This document shows, piece after piece, positions 35,902 through 45,881 of a DNA stretch of 64,000 nt; the stretch's first letter is position 1, and each line of letters starts with the position of its first letter. The translations under genes were made by a program, and so were the position numbers. The notes beneath the pieces were generated by a model. It was not told where the DNA came from and did not search any database. It saw only the letters and a program-made list of their open reading frames with translations. Origin of the DNA: Roseovarius sp. Its GTDB lineage: Bacteria > Pseudomonadota > Alphaproteobacteria > Rhodobacterales > Rhodobacteraceae. The stretch lies in contig JARGOC010000001.1 of the NCBI GenBank assembly GCA_029212365.1, positions 1-64,000 of the forward strand, read 5' to 3'.

Positions 35902-37109
35902 CGCTTCTTCGCACTCCTCACGTCGCAACTGTCCTGATTTGTCTGGCATTTTTCACCCTCGGAGCAACCGTTCTGGCCGAGGCAGGCCTTGTTTCAACCT
36001 CCTTCGTCAAAACGCTGGGAAAGACGTTGTGCCTGTGTCTCGTTGCCGTCGCGATGGACTTGGTCTGGGGCTACACGGGCATCCTCTCGCTGGGACATAT
36101 GGCGTTCTTTGGCATTGGCGGATACGCAATTGGCATGTGGCTGATGCGCGCGCGCACCGAAGGGATCGTGGCGGCACAACTCGACCGCGCGGCCTTGCCC
36201 CCAACCCCGGCAGAAATCGACCAAGCAGCGGCTGTGCAGATCTTTGGTGTCGTGGGATCAGATGAATTCCCGTGGATGTGGGCCTTTTCAGACATGCTTT
36301 GGGTGCAACTACTGGCGGTCGTCGCCGTTCCTGGCCTGCTGGCGCTGGTCTTTGGCTGGCTGGCTTTCCGTAGCCGTGTGACCGGCGTCTACCTGTCAAT
36401 CCTGACACAAGCGGGCACACTGGCGCTGTCGTTGTGGCTGTTTCAGAACGATAGCGGATTGCGCGGCAACAACGGGCTGTCGGGGCTGCAAAACATCCCC
36501 GGTGCCACCGAAATTCCACAAAGCACGCTATCGCTTTGGTTCCTATGGGCCTCAGCGGCGGCGCTTGCGTTGACATATCTGTTAGCGGCTTGGGTTGTGT
36601 CGGACCGGTTCGGGTCAGTGCTGAGGGCGATCCGCGACGATGAAACGCGGGTGCGGTTTCTTGGATACAACGTGGAGGCATACAAACTTGCCGTTTTCAC
36701 TGGCACTGCCATGTTGGCCGGTATCGCAGGGGCGCTTTATTATCCCCAAGCAGGCATCGTAAATCCCGCCGAAATCGCCCCTATTGCGTCGATCTATCTG
36801 GCGGTTTGGGTTGCCATTGGAGGGCGCGGGCGTCTGTATGGCGCGATCCTTGGCGCGGCGGCGGTATCTTTGCTGTCGTCCTGGTTTACGGGTGGCGGTG
36901 CACCGGACATCAACCTGGGGATTTATGAAATCCTCTGGACAGATTGGTGGCTGGTGTTGCTTGGCTTTGGCTTTGTTGCTGTCACCTTGTTTGCCCCCGA
37001 AGGTATCGGAGGTCTGTTTGACCGTATCAACCGTCCAAAACGCGTGGGTGACCTTGGCCCGGACATGGGTGCCCTGCGTCAAGAAGAAGCACGGGAGACC
37101 TCAAAATGA
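35898..37109 (+). CDS. urtC: Urea ABC transporter permease UrtC
   Basis: A 403-residue LivM-type permease with about ten hydrophobic segments. It carries VWGYTGILSLGHMAFFGIGGYAIGMW near the N-terminus and the cytoplasmic loop AIRDDETRVRFLGYNVEAYKL that meets the ATPases. The ATG at 35898 follows AAGGAAGG and overlaps the urtB stop by 4 nt (ATGA). It pairs with UrtB in the inner membrane. Confidence 0.95.
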   Translation: MTLLRTPHVATVLICLAFFTLGATVLAEAGLVSTSFVKTLGKTLCLCLVAVAMDLVWGYTGILSLGHMAFFGIGGYAIGMWLMRARTEGIVAAQLDRAALPPTPAEIDQAAAVQIFGVVGSDEFPWMWAFSDMLWVQLLAVVAVPGLLALVFGWLAFRSRVTGVYLSILTQAGTLALSLWLFQNDSGLRGNNGLSGLQNIPGATEIPQSTLSLWFLWASAAALALTYLLAAWVVSDRFGSVLRAIRDDETRVRFLGYNVEAYKLAVFTGTAMLAGIAGALYYPQAGIVNPAEIAPIASIYLAVWVAIGGRGRLYGAILGAAAVSLLSSWFTGGGAPDINLGIYEILWTDWWLVLLGFGFVAVTLFAPEGIGGLFDRINRPKRVGDLGPDMGALRQEEARETSK

Positions 37110-37861
37110 GCGCATTGTTAGAAGTGTCCGGCGTCACCAAATCCTTTGACGGGTTTCGCGCCATCGACAATCTCTCCTTTTCTATCGGAGAGCCGGAGTT
37201 GCGCGCCGTGATCGGCCCAAATGGGGCGGGAAAGACCACCTTCATGGACATCGTCACCGGCAAGACACGGCCCGACACCGGAACCGTCCTTTGGGGCGAA
37301 AAGTCAACGGACCTGACACGCCGCTCCGAGGCCCGAATCGCGCGGCTGGGGCTGGGGCGAAAATTTCAGAAACCGACCGTATTCGAAGACCAGACCGTGC
37401 GTGAAAACCTTCGTCTCGCGCTCAAGGGCACGCGTGGCCCGCTGCCCGTGCTGTTCAAGCGACGTGCGCACGCAGAACGGATTGCAGAACTGGCGGAACA
37501 GGTCGGTCTGTCAGATTCGCTTAGCGTCAAATCCGGCGCCTTGTCGCATGGGCAAAAACAATGGCTCGAAATTGGCATGTTGTTGGCACAGGAACCTCGC
37601 CTGTTGCTGGTCGATGAACCTGCGGCGGGCATGACAACGGCAGAGCGCGAAAAGACCACCGCGATGCTGGTCGAAGCGGCAAAGACCCGCGCCGTCGTGG
37701 TTGTTGAACACGACATGGAATTCGTGCGCCGCCTGAATTGCCGTGTCACAGTTTTGCACGAAGGCCGCGTTTTGGCGGAAGGGGCGCTGGATCACGTCAC
37801 CGCCAACCAACAGGTGATCGACGTTTATCTGGGCCGCGAAGAAGGACATACCGATGCTTGA
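37106..37861 (+). CDS. urtD: Urea ABC transporter ATP-binding protein UrtD
   Basis: A 251-residue ATPase with Walker A GPNGAGKTTF, the LSHGQKQWLEIGM signature (SHGQ instead of SGGQ, usual for UrtD), Walker B LLLVDEPAAGM and switch His in VVVEHDMEFV. A LivG-like protein that powers urea import together with UrtE. Its start overlaps urtC by 4 nt and its end overlaps urtE by 8 nt, so it is tightly coupled. Confidence 0.95.
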   Translation: MSALLEVSGVTKSFDGFRAIDNLSFSIGEPELRAVIGPNGAGKTTFMDIVTGKTRPDTGTVLWGEKSTDLTRRSEARIARLGLGRKFQKPTVFEDQTVRENLRLALKGTRGPLPVLFKRRAHAERIAELAEQVGLSDSLSVKSGALSHGQKQWLEIGMLLAQEPRLLLVDEPAAGMTTAEREKTTAMLVEAAKTRAVVVVEHDMEFVRRLNCRVTVLHEGRVLAEGALDHVTANQQVIDVYLGREEGHTDA

Positions 37862-38543
37862 AGCGCGCAACCTGACATTATCCTACGGCGGATCTGTCAT
37901 CCTTCCCGGCCTCGATTTTGAGGCGCGTGTCGGCGAAGTGACAGCGGTGATGGGGCTGAACGGCGTCGGCAAGACCTCGCTTCTTTCGGCCTTGGCGGGC
38001 CGTCATCCATCCGGAGGTGAGGTGGTCCTCAATGAAATGCCTCTTGCACAGGGTGCACGGGCCCGGTCCCGCGCGGGGATTGCCTATGTGCCCCAAGGGC
38101 GCGAGGTGTTTCCACTGCTCACCGTGCAAGAAAATCTGGAAACCGGCTTTGCCTGTTTGCCGCGGACGGATCGGCATATCCCTGACCATATTTTTGAATT
38201 GTTTCCAATCCTGCACAACATGCGCACGCGTCGTGGCGGCGATCTGTCGGGGGGCCAGCAACAGCAATTGGCAATTGCCCGCGCATTGATCACACGCCCA
38301 AACGTGCTGCTGCTGGACGAGCCGACAGAAGGGATACAACCCTCAATTATCGCAGATATCGGGCGGGTCATCAGCGGCCTGCGCGAAGCCGGCGACATGG
38401 CCATCGTGCTGGTTGAACAACGCTTCGACTTCGCATGGGGGTTGGCGGATCGTATCGTCGCGATGGAGCGTGGAGAGATCATCCACAATGACTCCCGCGC
38501 AGCATCAGATCGCGCGCATGTTCTGTCACTCGTCTCGGTGTAA
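37854..38543 (+). CDS. urtE: Urea ABC transporter ATP-binding protein UrtE
   Basis: A 229-residue LivF-like ATPase with Walker A GLNGVGKTSL, signature LSGGQQQQLAIARAL, Walker B VLLLDEPTEGIQPS and the switch segment LVEQRFDFA. It completes the UrtABCDE importer. The 8-nt overlap with urtD suggests coupled translation. A short hairpin (38560-38576) follows the gene, with about 220 nt before ureD. Confidence 0.95.
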   Translation: MLEARNLTLSYGGSVILPGLDFEARVGEVTAVMGLNGVGKTSLLSALAGRHPSGGEVVLNEMPLAQGARARSRAGIAYVPQGREVFPLLTVQENLETGFACLPRTDRHIPDHIFELFPILHNMRTRRGGDLSGGQQQQLAIARALITRPNVLLLDEPTEGIQPSIIADIGRVISGLREAGDMAIVLVEQRFDFAWGLADRIVAMERGEIIHNDSRAASDRAHVLSLVSV

Positions 38544-38559
38544 GGTCCGGATCGCGCGC

Positions 38560-38576
38560 TGCCCATATATTGGGCA
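38560..38576 (+). terminator. Weak hairpin after urtE
   Basis: TGCCCA (38560-38565) pairs with TGGGCA (38571-38576) around loop TATAT and is followed by TTTCGCC. The stem is short and the T-run minimal, so it is at most a partial terminator between the transport and urease genes. Confidence 0.35.
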
Positions 38577-38761
38577 TTTCGCCTGTTATTTGTGCAACTT
38601 ATCTGCAGCCATGCCCTTGGGGCAAACCGAAACTCCCCGCCCTCTGTAGGCCCGCCCCGCCCCGTGTTTGAAGAAATGCGGTACAAGCAACCCCGAGAGC
38701 CGCTATCAATATCTCGACACATATCCCGTGCAATAGCACCCGCCCGATCCAGCCGCGCGCG

Positions 38762-39547
38762 TTGGGTGGTGGGGCCGTCACGGTTGCAGCCGATGAGACC
38801 GGCAGAACCCGGCTGGTATCCCTGCGTCAGTCCGGCGCGACAAAACTGATCTTCCCCAAAAAAGAGACACATGACATCGAGGCCATCCTGGTCAACACGG
38901 CTGGCGGTGTGACAGGTGGTGACCGTTTTGATCTGACCGCCAACCTGGGTGCCGGCGCGCGCCTGGTGCTGACCACGCAAGCCGCGGAACGCGCCTACCG
39001 TGCGCAAGCCGGTGAGGTCGGCGGCGTGACCACAAGGCTGAATGTGCAAAGCGGTGCGCGGCTGGATTGGCTGCCCCAAGAACTGATCCTGTTCAACGGC
39101 TCAGCGCTGCATCGCAGATTGGATATCGACCTTGCGCCCGATGCGCAGCTTTTGATGGTCGAGCCGCTGGTCTTTGGCCGTGCGGCGATGGGTGAAACGT
39201 TGAACAACATCACCTTCCGCGATCGCATCACAATCCGGCGCGCGGGTCAGCCTCTCTACATGGATGCACTAAACCTGAGCGGCGACGCCGCCGCACGGCT
39301 TGCACGCCCCACTGTTGCCAATGGGGCCGGGGCAATGGCCTGTGTGGTGCTGGTGCGACCTGATGCTGCTGCTGTGTTACCAAAGGTCCGCGCGGCCTTG
39401 CCCCCCACGGCTGGCGCCAGCCTCATTGGCGAGGACACGCTCGTTCTGCGCCATCTGGCCGAGGACAGCTTTATGCTTCGTCGCGATCTGGTGCCGATCC
39501 TCGAACATCTTTCAAACCGCAATTTGCCAACCTCCTGGAGGCTCTGA
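38762..39547 (+). CDS. ureD: Urease accessory protein UreD
   Basis: A protein of about 261 residues or slightly more, required with UreFG for nickel insertion into urease. Family segments are [39 protein letters not shown] and [18 protein letters not shown]. The only ordinary start codon in this frame is TTG at 38762. The frame opens at 38672, and the codons just upstream (reading PIQPRA) also look like UreD, so a non-standard start or a small sequencing or frame error upstream is possible. First of ureDABCEFG. Confidence 0.9.
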   Translation: MGGGAVTVAADETGRTRLVSLRQSGATKLIFPKKETHDIEAILVNTAGGVTGGDRFDLTANLGAGARLVLTTQAAERAYRAQAGEVGGVTTRLNVQSGARLDWLPQELILFNGSALHRRLDIDLAPDAQLLMVEPLVFGRAAMGETLNNITFRDRITIRRAGQPLYMDALNLSGDAAARLARPTVANGAGAMACVVLVRPDAAAVLPKVRAALPPTAGASLIGEDTLVLRHLAEDSFMLRRDLVPILEHLSNRNLPTSWRL

Positions 39548-39549
39548 CC

Positions 39550-39852
39550 ATGCAATTAACCCCCCGTGAAAAAGATAAACTTCTGGTGGCCATGGCCGCA
39601 GAAGTGGCCCGAAAACGCCTGTCCCGAGGCGTGAAATTGAACCACCCTGAAGCCATTGCTCTCATCACTGACGCCGTGGTCGAGGGCGCGCGCGACGGTC
39701 GGTCCGTGGCCGACATGATGGAAGCCGGAGGGCAGGTTATCACCCGCACCCAATGCATGGATGGCGTGGCCGAGATGATCCCCGAGGTGCAGGTCGAGGC
39801 GACCTTTCCTGACGGGACCAAACTTGTCACCGTTCACAACCCGATCCGATAG
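39550..39852 (+). CDS. ureA: Urease gamma subunit UreA
   Basis: A 100-residue gamma subunit of the urease (UreABC)3 complex, of standard length. The family start [20 protein letters not shown] and the ending [14 protein letters not shown] are present. It is a structural subunit without active-site residues. It lies 2 nt after ureD and 9 nt before ureB, with AGGAGGC-type sites between the subunit genes. Confidence 0.96.
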   Translation: MQLTPREKDKLLVAMAAEVARKRLSRGVKLNHPEAIALITDAVVEGARDGRSVADMMEAGGQVITRTQCMDGVAEMIPEVQVEATFPDGTKLVTVHNPIR

Positions 39853-39861
39853 GAGGCCGAG

Positions 39862-40167
39862 ATGATCCCCGGAGAAATCTTTCCTGCCGAAGGAACGTTG
39901 ACCCTGAATGAAGGCCGCGACGCGATCACATTGATCGTGGCAAACAGCGGCGACCGTCCTGTGCAGGTCGGCAGCCATTACCATTTTGCCGAGGCCAACC
40001 CCGCGCTGGTTTTTGACCGCTCAACTGCCCGCGGTATGCGGCTGGACATCGCATCGGGGACAGCCGTGCGGTTCGAACCGGGCCAGCGGCGCGAGGTGCA
40101 TCTGATCCCCATTGGTGGCGCGCGTCGTATCATTGGCTTCAATCAACAGATCATGGGGAGCCTTTAA
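39862..40167 (+). CDS. ureB: Urease beta subunit UreB
   Basis: A 101-residue beta subunit beginning [19 protein letters not shown], with the conserved segments [18 protein letters not shown] and [17 protein letters not shown]. Standard length, separate from ureA (not fused as in some bacteria). An AGGAGG-type ribosome-binding site precedes the ATG. It is directly followed by ureC. Confidence 0.96.
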   Translation: MIPGEIFPAEGTLTLNEGRDAITLIVANSGDRPVQVGSHYHFAEANPALVFDRSTARGMRLDIASGTAVRFEPGQRREVHLIPIGGARRIIGFNQQIMGSL

Positions 40168-41877
40168 ATGGCAACTGAAATTCCACGGTCCAGCTACGCC
40201 GCCATGTTTGGCCCAACCACCGGCGACAAGGTGCGGCTGGCTGACACCGACCTGATCATCGAAGTCGAGCGTGACCTCACCACCTATGGAGAAGAGGTAA
40301 AGTTCGGCGGCGGCAAAACCATCCGTGACGGCATGGGGCAAAGCCAGATCTCACGCGCGGACGGCGCTGTCGATACGGTCATCACCAATGCGCTGATCGT
40401 CGACCACTCCGGCATCTACAAAGCGGACGTCGCCCTCAAAAGCGGTTTGATCCATGCCATCGGCAAAGCGGGCAATCCAGACACTCAATCGGGCGTTGAT
40501 ATTGTGATCGGGCCAGGGACCGAGATCATTGCCGGAGAGGGGCGTATTCTGACTGCTGGCGGCATGGACAGCCATATTCACTTTATTTGTCCCCAGCAGA
40601 TGGAGGACAGCCTGCACTCTGGTGTGACGACCTGTTTTGGCGGCGGCACCGGGCCTGCACATGGCACCCTGGCCACCACGTGCACACCGGGCCCTTGGCA
40701 CATCGGGCGTATGCTACAATCCTTCGACGGTGTCGCGATGAACATCGGCCTGTCGGGCAAAGGCAATGCCAGTCAACCCGAGGCGCTGGTCGAGATGGTC
40801 AAAGGCGGGGCCTGCGCGCTGAAACTGCACGAGGACTGGGGCACCACACCTGCCGCCATTGATTGCTGTCTTGGGGTGGCCGATGACATGGACGTGCAGG
40901 TGATGATCCACACCGACACGCTAAATGAATCCGGCTTTGTTGAACACACCGTCGCTGCCATGAAAGGCCGCACGATCCACGCCTTTCACACCGAAGGCGC
41001 GGGGGGCGGCCATGCCCCGGACATCATCAAGATCTGCGGCGATGCCAATGTGTTACCATCTTCGACCAATCCAACACGGCCCTTCACAGTGAATACGCTG
41101 GAAGAACACCTTGATATGTTGATGGTGTGCCATCACCTCGACAAATCCATCCCAGAAGACATCGCCTTTGCCGAAAGCCGCATCCGCCGTGAAACCATCG
41201 CCGCCGAGGACATCCTGCATGACATCGGTGCGTTTTCGATCATCGCCAGTGACAGTCAGGCAATGGGGCGTATCGGCGAGGTGCTGATCCGCACATGGCA
41301 AACCGCCGACAAGATGAAGAAACAACGCGGACGCCTGCCCAATGAAAAAGGCGACAACGATAATCTGCGCGTGCGCCGCTACATTGCCAAATACACGATC
41401 AATCCGGCCATCGCACAGGGTGTTTCGCACGTTCTGGGCGATATTGCAGTGGGCAAACGCGCCGATCTGGTGCTCTGGTCGCCTGCGTTCTTTGGCGTAA
41501 AGCCGGAAATGGTCTTGCTGGGCGGCACCATCACGGTCGCGCAAATGGGCGATCCGAATGCCTCGATCCCAACTCCGCAGCCTGTCTACACGCGGCCCAT
41601 GTTTGGCGCCTATGGCGGGTCGCTGGTGAACTCCTCGGTCAGTTTTGTGTCGGGGGCCGCACAATCGGCTGGGCTTCGCGACACGCTTGGGCTCGCGAAA
41701 CAAACGGTCGCTGTGAAAAACACGCGCGGAATCGGCAAAGCCGACATGCAACTCAACGACGCCTTGCCCGAAATCGAAGTGCACCCCGAAACCTATGAGG
41801 TCCGCGCGGATGGTGAATTGCTCACCTGTCAGCCCGCGGAAACCCTGCCAATGGCACAACGGTATTTCCTGTTCTGA
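40168..41877 (+). CDS. ureC: Urease alpha subunit UreC
   Basis: A 569-residue catalytic subunit hydrolysing urea to ammonia and carbamate. Two-nickel site ligands are visible: H136 and H138 (MDSHIHF), carbamylated K219 (ALKLHEDWG), H248 (MIHTD) and H274 (AFHTEG), with an Asp in [11 protein letters not shown]. The flap motif MVCHHLDK contains C321 and catalytic H322. All expected residues are present and the length is standard, so the enzyme should be active. The stop overlaps the ureE start by 1 nt. Confidence 0.98.
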   Translation: MATEIPRSSYAAMFGPTTGDKVRLADTDLIIEVERDLTTYGEEVKFGGGKTIRDGMGQSQISRADGAVDTVITNALIVDHSGIYKADVALKSGLIHAIGKAGNPDTQSGVDIVIGPGTEIIAGEGRILTAGGMDSHIHFICPQQMEDSLHSGVTTCFGGGTGPAHGTLATTCTPGPWHIGRMLQSFDGVAMNIGLSGKGNASQPEALVEMVKGGACALKLHEDWGTTPAAIDCCLGVADDMDVQVMIHTDTLNESGFVEHTVAAMKGRTIHAFHTEGAGGGHAPDIIKICGDANVLPSSTNPTRPFTVNTLEEHLDMLMVCHHLDKSIPEDIAFAESRIRRETIAAEDILHDIGAFSIIASDSQAMGRIGEVLIRTWQTADKMKKQRGRLPNEKGDNDNLRVRRYIAKYTINPAIAQGVSHVLGDIAVGKRADLVLWSPAFFGVKPEMVLLGGTITVAQMGDPNASIPTPQPVYTRPMFGAYGGSLVNSSVSFVSGAAQSAGLRDTLGLAKQTVAVKNTRGIGKADMQLNDALPEIEVHPETYEVRADGELLTCQPAETLPMAQRYFLF

Positions 41878-42356
41878 TGGTCAGTTTCATCAGTCAATCG
41901 GTTCGCCCCGCAGGCGCATGGACCAGCGCATTCGATGTCTGCGTGCTGACCTACGAAGAACGTTTCTTGCGGCGCAAACTTCTGCTGACAGCCCATGAGG
42001 ACAAGCTGCTTGTGGATCTGCCAAAGACGACAAGTGTCGACCATGGCGATGCGTTTGAACTGACCGATGGTCGGCTGATCGAGGTGGTTGCGGCGCATGA
42101 AGACCTGCTACAGATCACAGCGCCCAGTCTATTGCCTTTGGTCTGGCACATTGGCAACCGCCATTGCCCCGCCCAACTCGAACCAGACCGTGTCCTGATC
42201 CAGCCTGACCACGTTATCCGCAAGTTAATGGAGCGTCGGGGGGCAACGGTCACGCAGGTATCTGAACCTTTCACACCCGAAGGCGGTGCCTATGGTCACG
42301 GGCGCACACAGGGGCATTCACACGGGAACGATCATGGGCACGACCATGACCACTGA
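41877..42356 (+). CDS. ureE: Urease accessory protein UreE
   Basis: A 159-residue nickel metallochaperone. It has an N-terminal peptide-binding domain (about 1-70), a metal-binding domain with a conserved His in LVWHIGNRHCPAQL, and a His/Asp-rich C-terminus ([14 protein letters not shown]) that stores nickel. The start overlaps the ureC stop by 1 nt, and the His-rich 3' end overlaps the ureF start region in another frame. Confidence 0.94.
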   Translation: MVSFISQSVRPAGAWTSAFDVCVLTYEERFLRRKLLLTAHEDKLLVDLPKTTSVDHGDAFELTDGRLIEVVAAHEDLLQITAPSLLPLVWHIGNRHCPAQLEPDRVLIQPDHVIRKLMERRGATVTQVSEPFTPEGGAYGHGRTQGHSHGNDHGHDHDH

Positions 42357-42981
42357 GGTTCTGACACTGGCGCAATGGCTCTCCCCGGCCTATCCGGTGG
42401 GGGCTTTTGCCTACTCCCACGGGTTGGAGGCAGCCATCGGTGCAGGCTGGGTAAACGACGGCGCGATGTTGCAGATTTGGTTGCACGATATCCTCACGGA
42501 CGGCAGCGGGCACAACGATTGCATTTTGCTGCGTGCTGCTCATGCGGGGCAACGCCCTCTTGGTGAAATCAACGCCACCGGCCTTGCCTTTGCGGCCTCC
42601 GCTGAGCGACGGCGCGAGGCGCTGCTGCAAGGTGCGGCCTTTGCCAAGACCACCGCCGCGATCTGGACCTCTGACGCGGACGAGCTGATTTACCCTGTCG
42701 CCGTAGGCACCGCAGCAGCCACCCTCAACATCGACCCGACCCTGGCCTGTGCCATGTACACGCAAGCCATGATGTCAAACCTGATTGCAGCAGCACAACG
42801 CCTGATGCCGCTGGGCCAAATCCAAGGACAGGCAATCCTTAAGGACCTCACCCCGACCTGCCAACGCATCGCAGAGGAGACCGCCGGAACGACGCTGGAC
42901 GATCTGCACGCCATTACTTTCATGTGCGACATCGCATCTATGCAGCACGAAACCCAATCGCCAAGGATCTTTAGAACATGA
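42346..42981 (+). CDS. ureF: Urease accessory protein UreF
   Basis: A 211-residue, all-helical accessory protein that joins UreD and UreG in urease activation. The family start [22 protein letters not shown] is clear. I use the ATG at 42346; another ATG at 42334 after GGGA is equally possible. It overlaps the end of ureE and is itself overlapped by ureG (ATGA at 42978-42981). Confidence 0.93.
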   Translation: MTTEVLTLAQWLSPAYPVGAFAYSHGLEAAIGAGWVNDGAMLQIWLHDILTDGSGHNDCILLRAAHAGQRPLGEINATGLAFAASAERRREALLQGAAFAKTTAAIWTSDADELIYPVAVGTAAATLNIDPTLACAMYTQAMMSNLIAAAQRLMPLGQIQGQAILKDLTPTCQRIAEETAGTTLDDLHAITFMCDIASMQHETQSPRIFRT

Positions 42982-43607
42982 CACGAATGAATGGCCCCTT
43001 GCGCGTGGGCATTGGCGGCCCTGTTGGTGCCGGAAAGACAACCTTAACTGCAGCCTTGGCGCGGGTCTTTCACCCCGATCTGTCAATCGGCGTAATCACC
43101 AACGACATTTACACACAAGAGGACGCAGAGGCGCTAATGCGTATGCAAGTGCTGCCCCAGGACCGTATCATCGGGGTCGAAACCGGCGGCTGTCCACATA
43201 CGGCGATCCGCGAAGACGCCTCGATCAACCTTGCCGCCATAGAAGAGATGAACGCACGGCACGACCACCTCGATCTGGTGCTGATCGAAAGTGGCGGCGA
43301 CAACCTGTCAGCCACCTTCAGCCCGGAACTGGCGGACCTGACGATCTACGTGATCGATGTGGCCGCCGGCGAAGAGATACCCCGCAAGGGCGGCCCGGCG
43401 CTCACGCGGTCCGATCTTCTTATCATCAACAAGACCGACCTTGCACCACACGTTGGTGCCTCGCTTGAGGTCATGGACCGCGACGCCACGCGGATGCGCA
43501 GCGGGCGGCCTCATGTGTTCTGCAATCTGCGAAAAGCGGACGGTGTAGATGCGGTTGCACAATTTGTCAGGGATCAGGGTGCTTTGGGATCTGTTGCTAT
43601 CCACTAA
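42978..43607 (+). CDS. ureG: Urease accessory GTPase UreG
   Basis: A 209-residue SIMIBI-class GTPase that drives nickel delivery to urease. P-loop [11 protein letters not shown] (about 13-23), the Cys-Pro-His nickel motif in [13 protein letters not shown], and the [11 protein letters not shown] guanine-specificity motif. Last gene of the urease cluster, with 4-nt overlap from ureF. It converges with the acyl-CoA dehydrogenase gene about 30 nt further on. Confidence 0.96.
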   Translation: MTRMNGPLRVGIGGPVGAGKTTLTAALARVFHPDLSIGVITNDIYTQEDAEALMRMQVLPQDRIIGVETGGCPHTAIREDASINLAAIEEMNARHDHLDLVLIESGGDNLSATFSPELADLTIYVIDVAAGEEIPRKGGPALTRSDLLIINKTDLAPHVGASLEVMDRDATRMRSGRPHVFCNLRKADGVDAVAQFVRDQGALGSVAIH

Positions 43608-43638
43608 GCATCACCGCATTTTTGCCGTGCAGGTGTGC

Positions 43639-44829
43639 TCATTTCACTTCTTCATTCCGTTGCTTGATCGCCTTAATCACCTTGCCGCCGATTGACCAAC
43701 GATGCACCTCGGAGGGGCCATCATAAATGCGAAATGCCCGTACGTCCTGAAAGATACGCGCCACAACGGTATCATCTGTCATGCCTTTGCCACCCAAAAC
43801 CTGCACTGCGCGATCAACCGTGTTCCACACCGTTTCTGAACATTGCACCTTGGCCATCGAGCTTTCCGTCGTGCCGCGCCCGCCATTGTCCAACACCCAG
43901 CAGGCCTGCAACATCGACAACCGAGAGGACCGGATTTCCATCTCGCTATCAGCCAGCATGAAGCTAACGCCCTCATGTTGACCCAGCGTTTTGCCAAACG
44001 CCATGCGTTTGCTGGCGTAATCAGCGGCGATATCCAGCGCCCGTTGCGCTGACCCCAGCCAGCGCATGCAATGGGTCAGACGGGCAGGGGCAAGGCGGAT
44101 CTGAGCGTATTGAAACCCCTTGCCCGCATCACCCAGAATATCCTCTTCCTGCAACACAAGGTTTTTGAATTCGATCACCGAATGGGCACCACAAAAGCTG
44201 CTGTCCATGGTGGTCTGGTTTTTGGTTATGATAATCCCGTCACGCGGCATCTCACTGAGGAACATGGTCGCCTCGCCGTCATGCTCGCCGCCCTTGATCT
44301 TGGCCATGATGATCATGAATGCGGCCCCGTGCGCGCCTGTGATAAACCACTTGCGACCGTTGATGACATACCCATCATTGGTCAGCTCGGCGGTAGTCGA
44401 GAGCAACATCGGGTCTGAGCCGGCCCCGTCAGGTTCGGTCATGGCAAAGCAGGAGCGCGCACCCTGAACCAGCGGTTTGAGATACTTCTCGCGCTGCATT
44501 TTTGTGGCGGCAACATCAAGCAAATGGGTGTTGCCCTCATCAGGGGCCGCGCAATGCATCGCCACGGGACCAAGCATCGAATACCCCGATGCCTCAAGAA
44601 TAAAGGCGCGCTCAACCATGTTTAACCCCAAACCGCCAAATGCCTTGGGACCGTGGGGCATGAACAAACCTTCGGCCTTGGCCAGCGCGTTCATCTCGTC
44701 GCGCATTGCATCACTTGGCCCATGGGAATCCCAGCGCGGGTCTTTTTCAAACGGGATGATTTTGTCGTAAACAAAGGCACGGGTTTTATCAGCTAACTCG
44801 GCAATATGCGGAGGGGTGGTGAAGTCCAT
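43639..44829 (-). CDS. Acyl-CoA dehydrogenase
   Basis: A 396-residue flavoprotein with the ACAD fold. FAD/substrate segments FAMTEPDGAGSDP and WFITGAHGAAFMI, and C-terminal IYDGPSEVHRWSIGGKVIK typical of the ACAD10/ACAD11-like branch. It introduces a double bond into an acyl-CoA and passes electrons to ETF. It is encoded after a kinase-fold phosphotransferase gene, the same pair of activities that is fused in eukaryotic ACAD10/11 proteins. Acyl substrate unknown. The operon is led by a GntR regulator. Confidence 0.93.
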   Translation of the reverse strand: MDFTTPPHIAELADKTRAFVYDKIIPFEKDPRWDSHGPSDAMRDEMNALAKAEGLFMPHGPKAFGGLGLNMVERAFILEASGYSMLGPVAMHCAAPDEGNTHLLDVAATKMQREKYLKPLVQGARSCFAMTEPDGAGSDPMLLSTTAELTNDGYVINGRKWFITGAHGAAFMIIMAKIKGGEHDGEATMFLSEMPRDGIIITKNQTTMDSSFCGAHSVIEFKNLVLQEEDILGDAGKGFQYAQIRLAPARLTHCMRWLGSAQRALDIAADYASKRMAFGKTLGQHEGVSFMLADSEMEIRSSRLSMLQACWVLDNGGRGTTESSMAKVQCSETVWNTVDRAVQVLGGKGMTDDTVVARIFQDVRAFRIYDGPSEVHRWSIGGKVIKAIKQRNEEVK

Positions 44830-44843
44830 GTTCAGTTCCTGCT

Positions 44844-45881
44844 CTAATGTGTTTCTATCTGTTCCAGCGCAACGGCCAGCAAATCGGGGATGACTTTGCC
44901 CATCTCGCGCCCACGTTCAGGGTCAGCGGCGGTGCCGTCTTTGATCCGGCGCAAGATGCCCTCAAGAATGGCGACCATACGAAAGCAATTGAACGCCATA
45001 TAATAGGGCCAATGCGGGATACTGCTGATACCGGCGGCCCTGCAATAAAGCGCGATATATTCGTCCTCGGTGGGCAACCCATGGGCGATGCGGTCAACCC
45101 CCGCAAGGCCGGGAAAAGCCCCGCCCGCAGGCAGGCGCCACTGCATGCATTGATAGGAAATATCAGCGAACGGATGGCCCAAAGTAGAGATTTCCCAATC
45201 CAGAACAGCCAGCACCTGGGGTGCATGGGGGTGGAACATCATGTTATCCAGCCGGTAATCACCATGCACCAGCGTAACACGGTCATCGGCGGGGCAAGGG
45301 GTGGCCTCCAGCCATGCCATCACGCGGTCCATATCGGGGCGCTCAACAGTTTTACCGTCACGAAAGGCACGGCCCCATCGGGCGATTTGGCGTTGGTAAT
45401 AATTGCCCGGACGGCCGAAATCCGACAGGCTTGTGGCCTCAATATCAACACTGTGTAGCGCCCCGAGGGTTTGCGCCATGCGCTCGTAATAGGCGTGGCG
45501 TTCGGGTTTGGGTATTTCGCTCAATTGCGGATCCCAGATAATCCGCCCCTCTATGTGATCCATCACATAAAACATCGCGCCGATCACGCTGTCATCCTCG
45601 CACAGATGCAGCATCGCGGCGACAGGCACGCCGCTGCCCGCAAGCGCCTTTTGCACGCGGTATTCGCGGTCCACCGCATGTGCTGACTTCAACAAATCAC
45701 CAAACGGTTTGCGCCGCATCACCAATTTGCGCCCGCCTTGCATCTGCAGCAGATAGGTCGGGTTGGACTGCCCGCCCTTGAACCGCGACACCGATTGCAG
45801 CGGCCCCGCATCCGGCAGGACTTTCAACAGATACTCCGACAAGGCTGCTTGTGAAAAATCCAGATCAGATGTGCCTGTCAT
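44844..45881 (-). CDS. Aminoglycoside-phosphotransferase-fold kinase (ACAD10/11-type)
   Basis: A 345-residue APH-family kinase. The catalytic loop is LVHGDYRLDNMMFHP and the metal-binding motif LAVLDWEISTLGHPFADISYQ. The glycine-rich and Lys region is near the N-terminus (FKGGQSNPTYLLQMQGGRKLVMRRKPFG). It pairs with the downstream acyl-CoA dehydrogenase as in ACAD10/ACAD11, where the kinase phosphorylates 4-hydroxyacyl-CoAs before their conversion. That role is likely but inferred. Start overlaps the GntR gene stop by 4 nt. Confidence 0.9.
   Translation of the reverse strand: MTGTSDLDFSQAALSEYLLKVLPDAGPLQSVSRFKGGQSNPTYLLQMQGGRKLVMRRKPFGDLLKSAHAVDREYRVQKALAGSGVPVAAMLHLCEDDSVIGAMFYVMDHIEGRIIWDPQLSEIPKPERHAYYERMAQTLGALHSVDIEATSLSDFGRPGNYYQRQIARWGRAFRDGKTVERPDMDRVMAWLEATPCPADDRVTLVHGDYRLDNMMFHPHAPQVLAVLDWEISTLGHPFADISYQCMQWRLPAGGAFPGLAGVDRIAHGLPTEDEYIALYCRAAGISSIPHWPYYMAFNCFRMVAILEGILRRIKDGTAADPERGREMGKVIPDLLAVALEQIETH

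Noticed and set aside
41053..41859. 268-codon open frame antisense to ureC
   Set aside because: It lies entirely opposite the intact, motif-complete ureC and has an unnatural His/Arg/Gln-rich composition.
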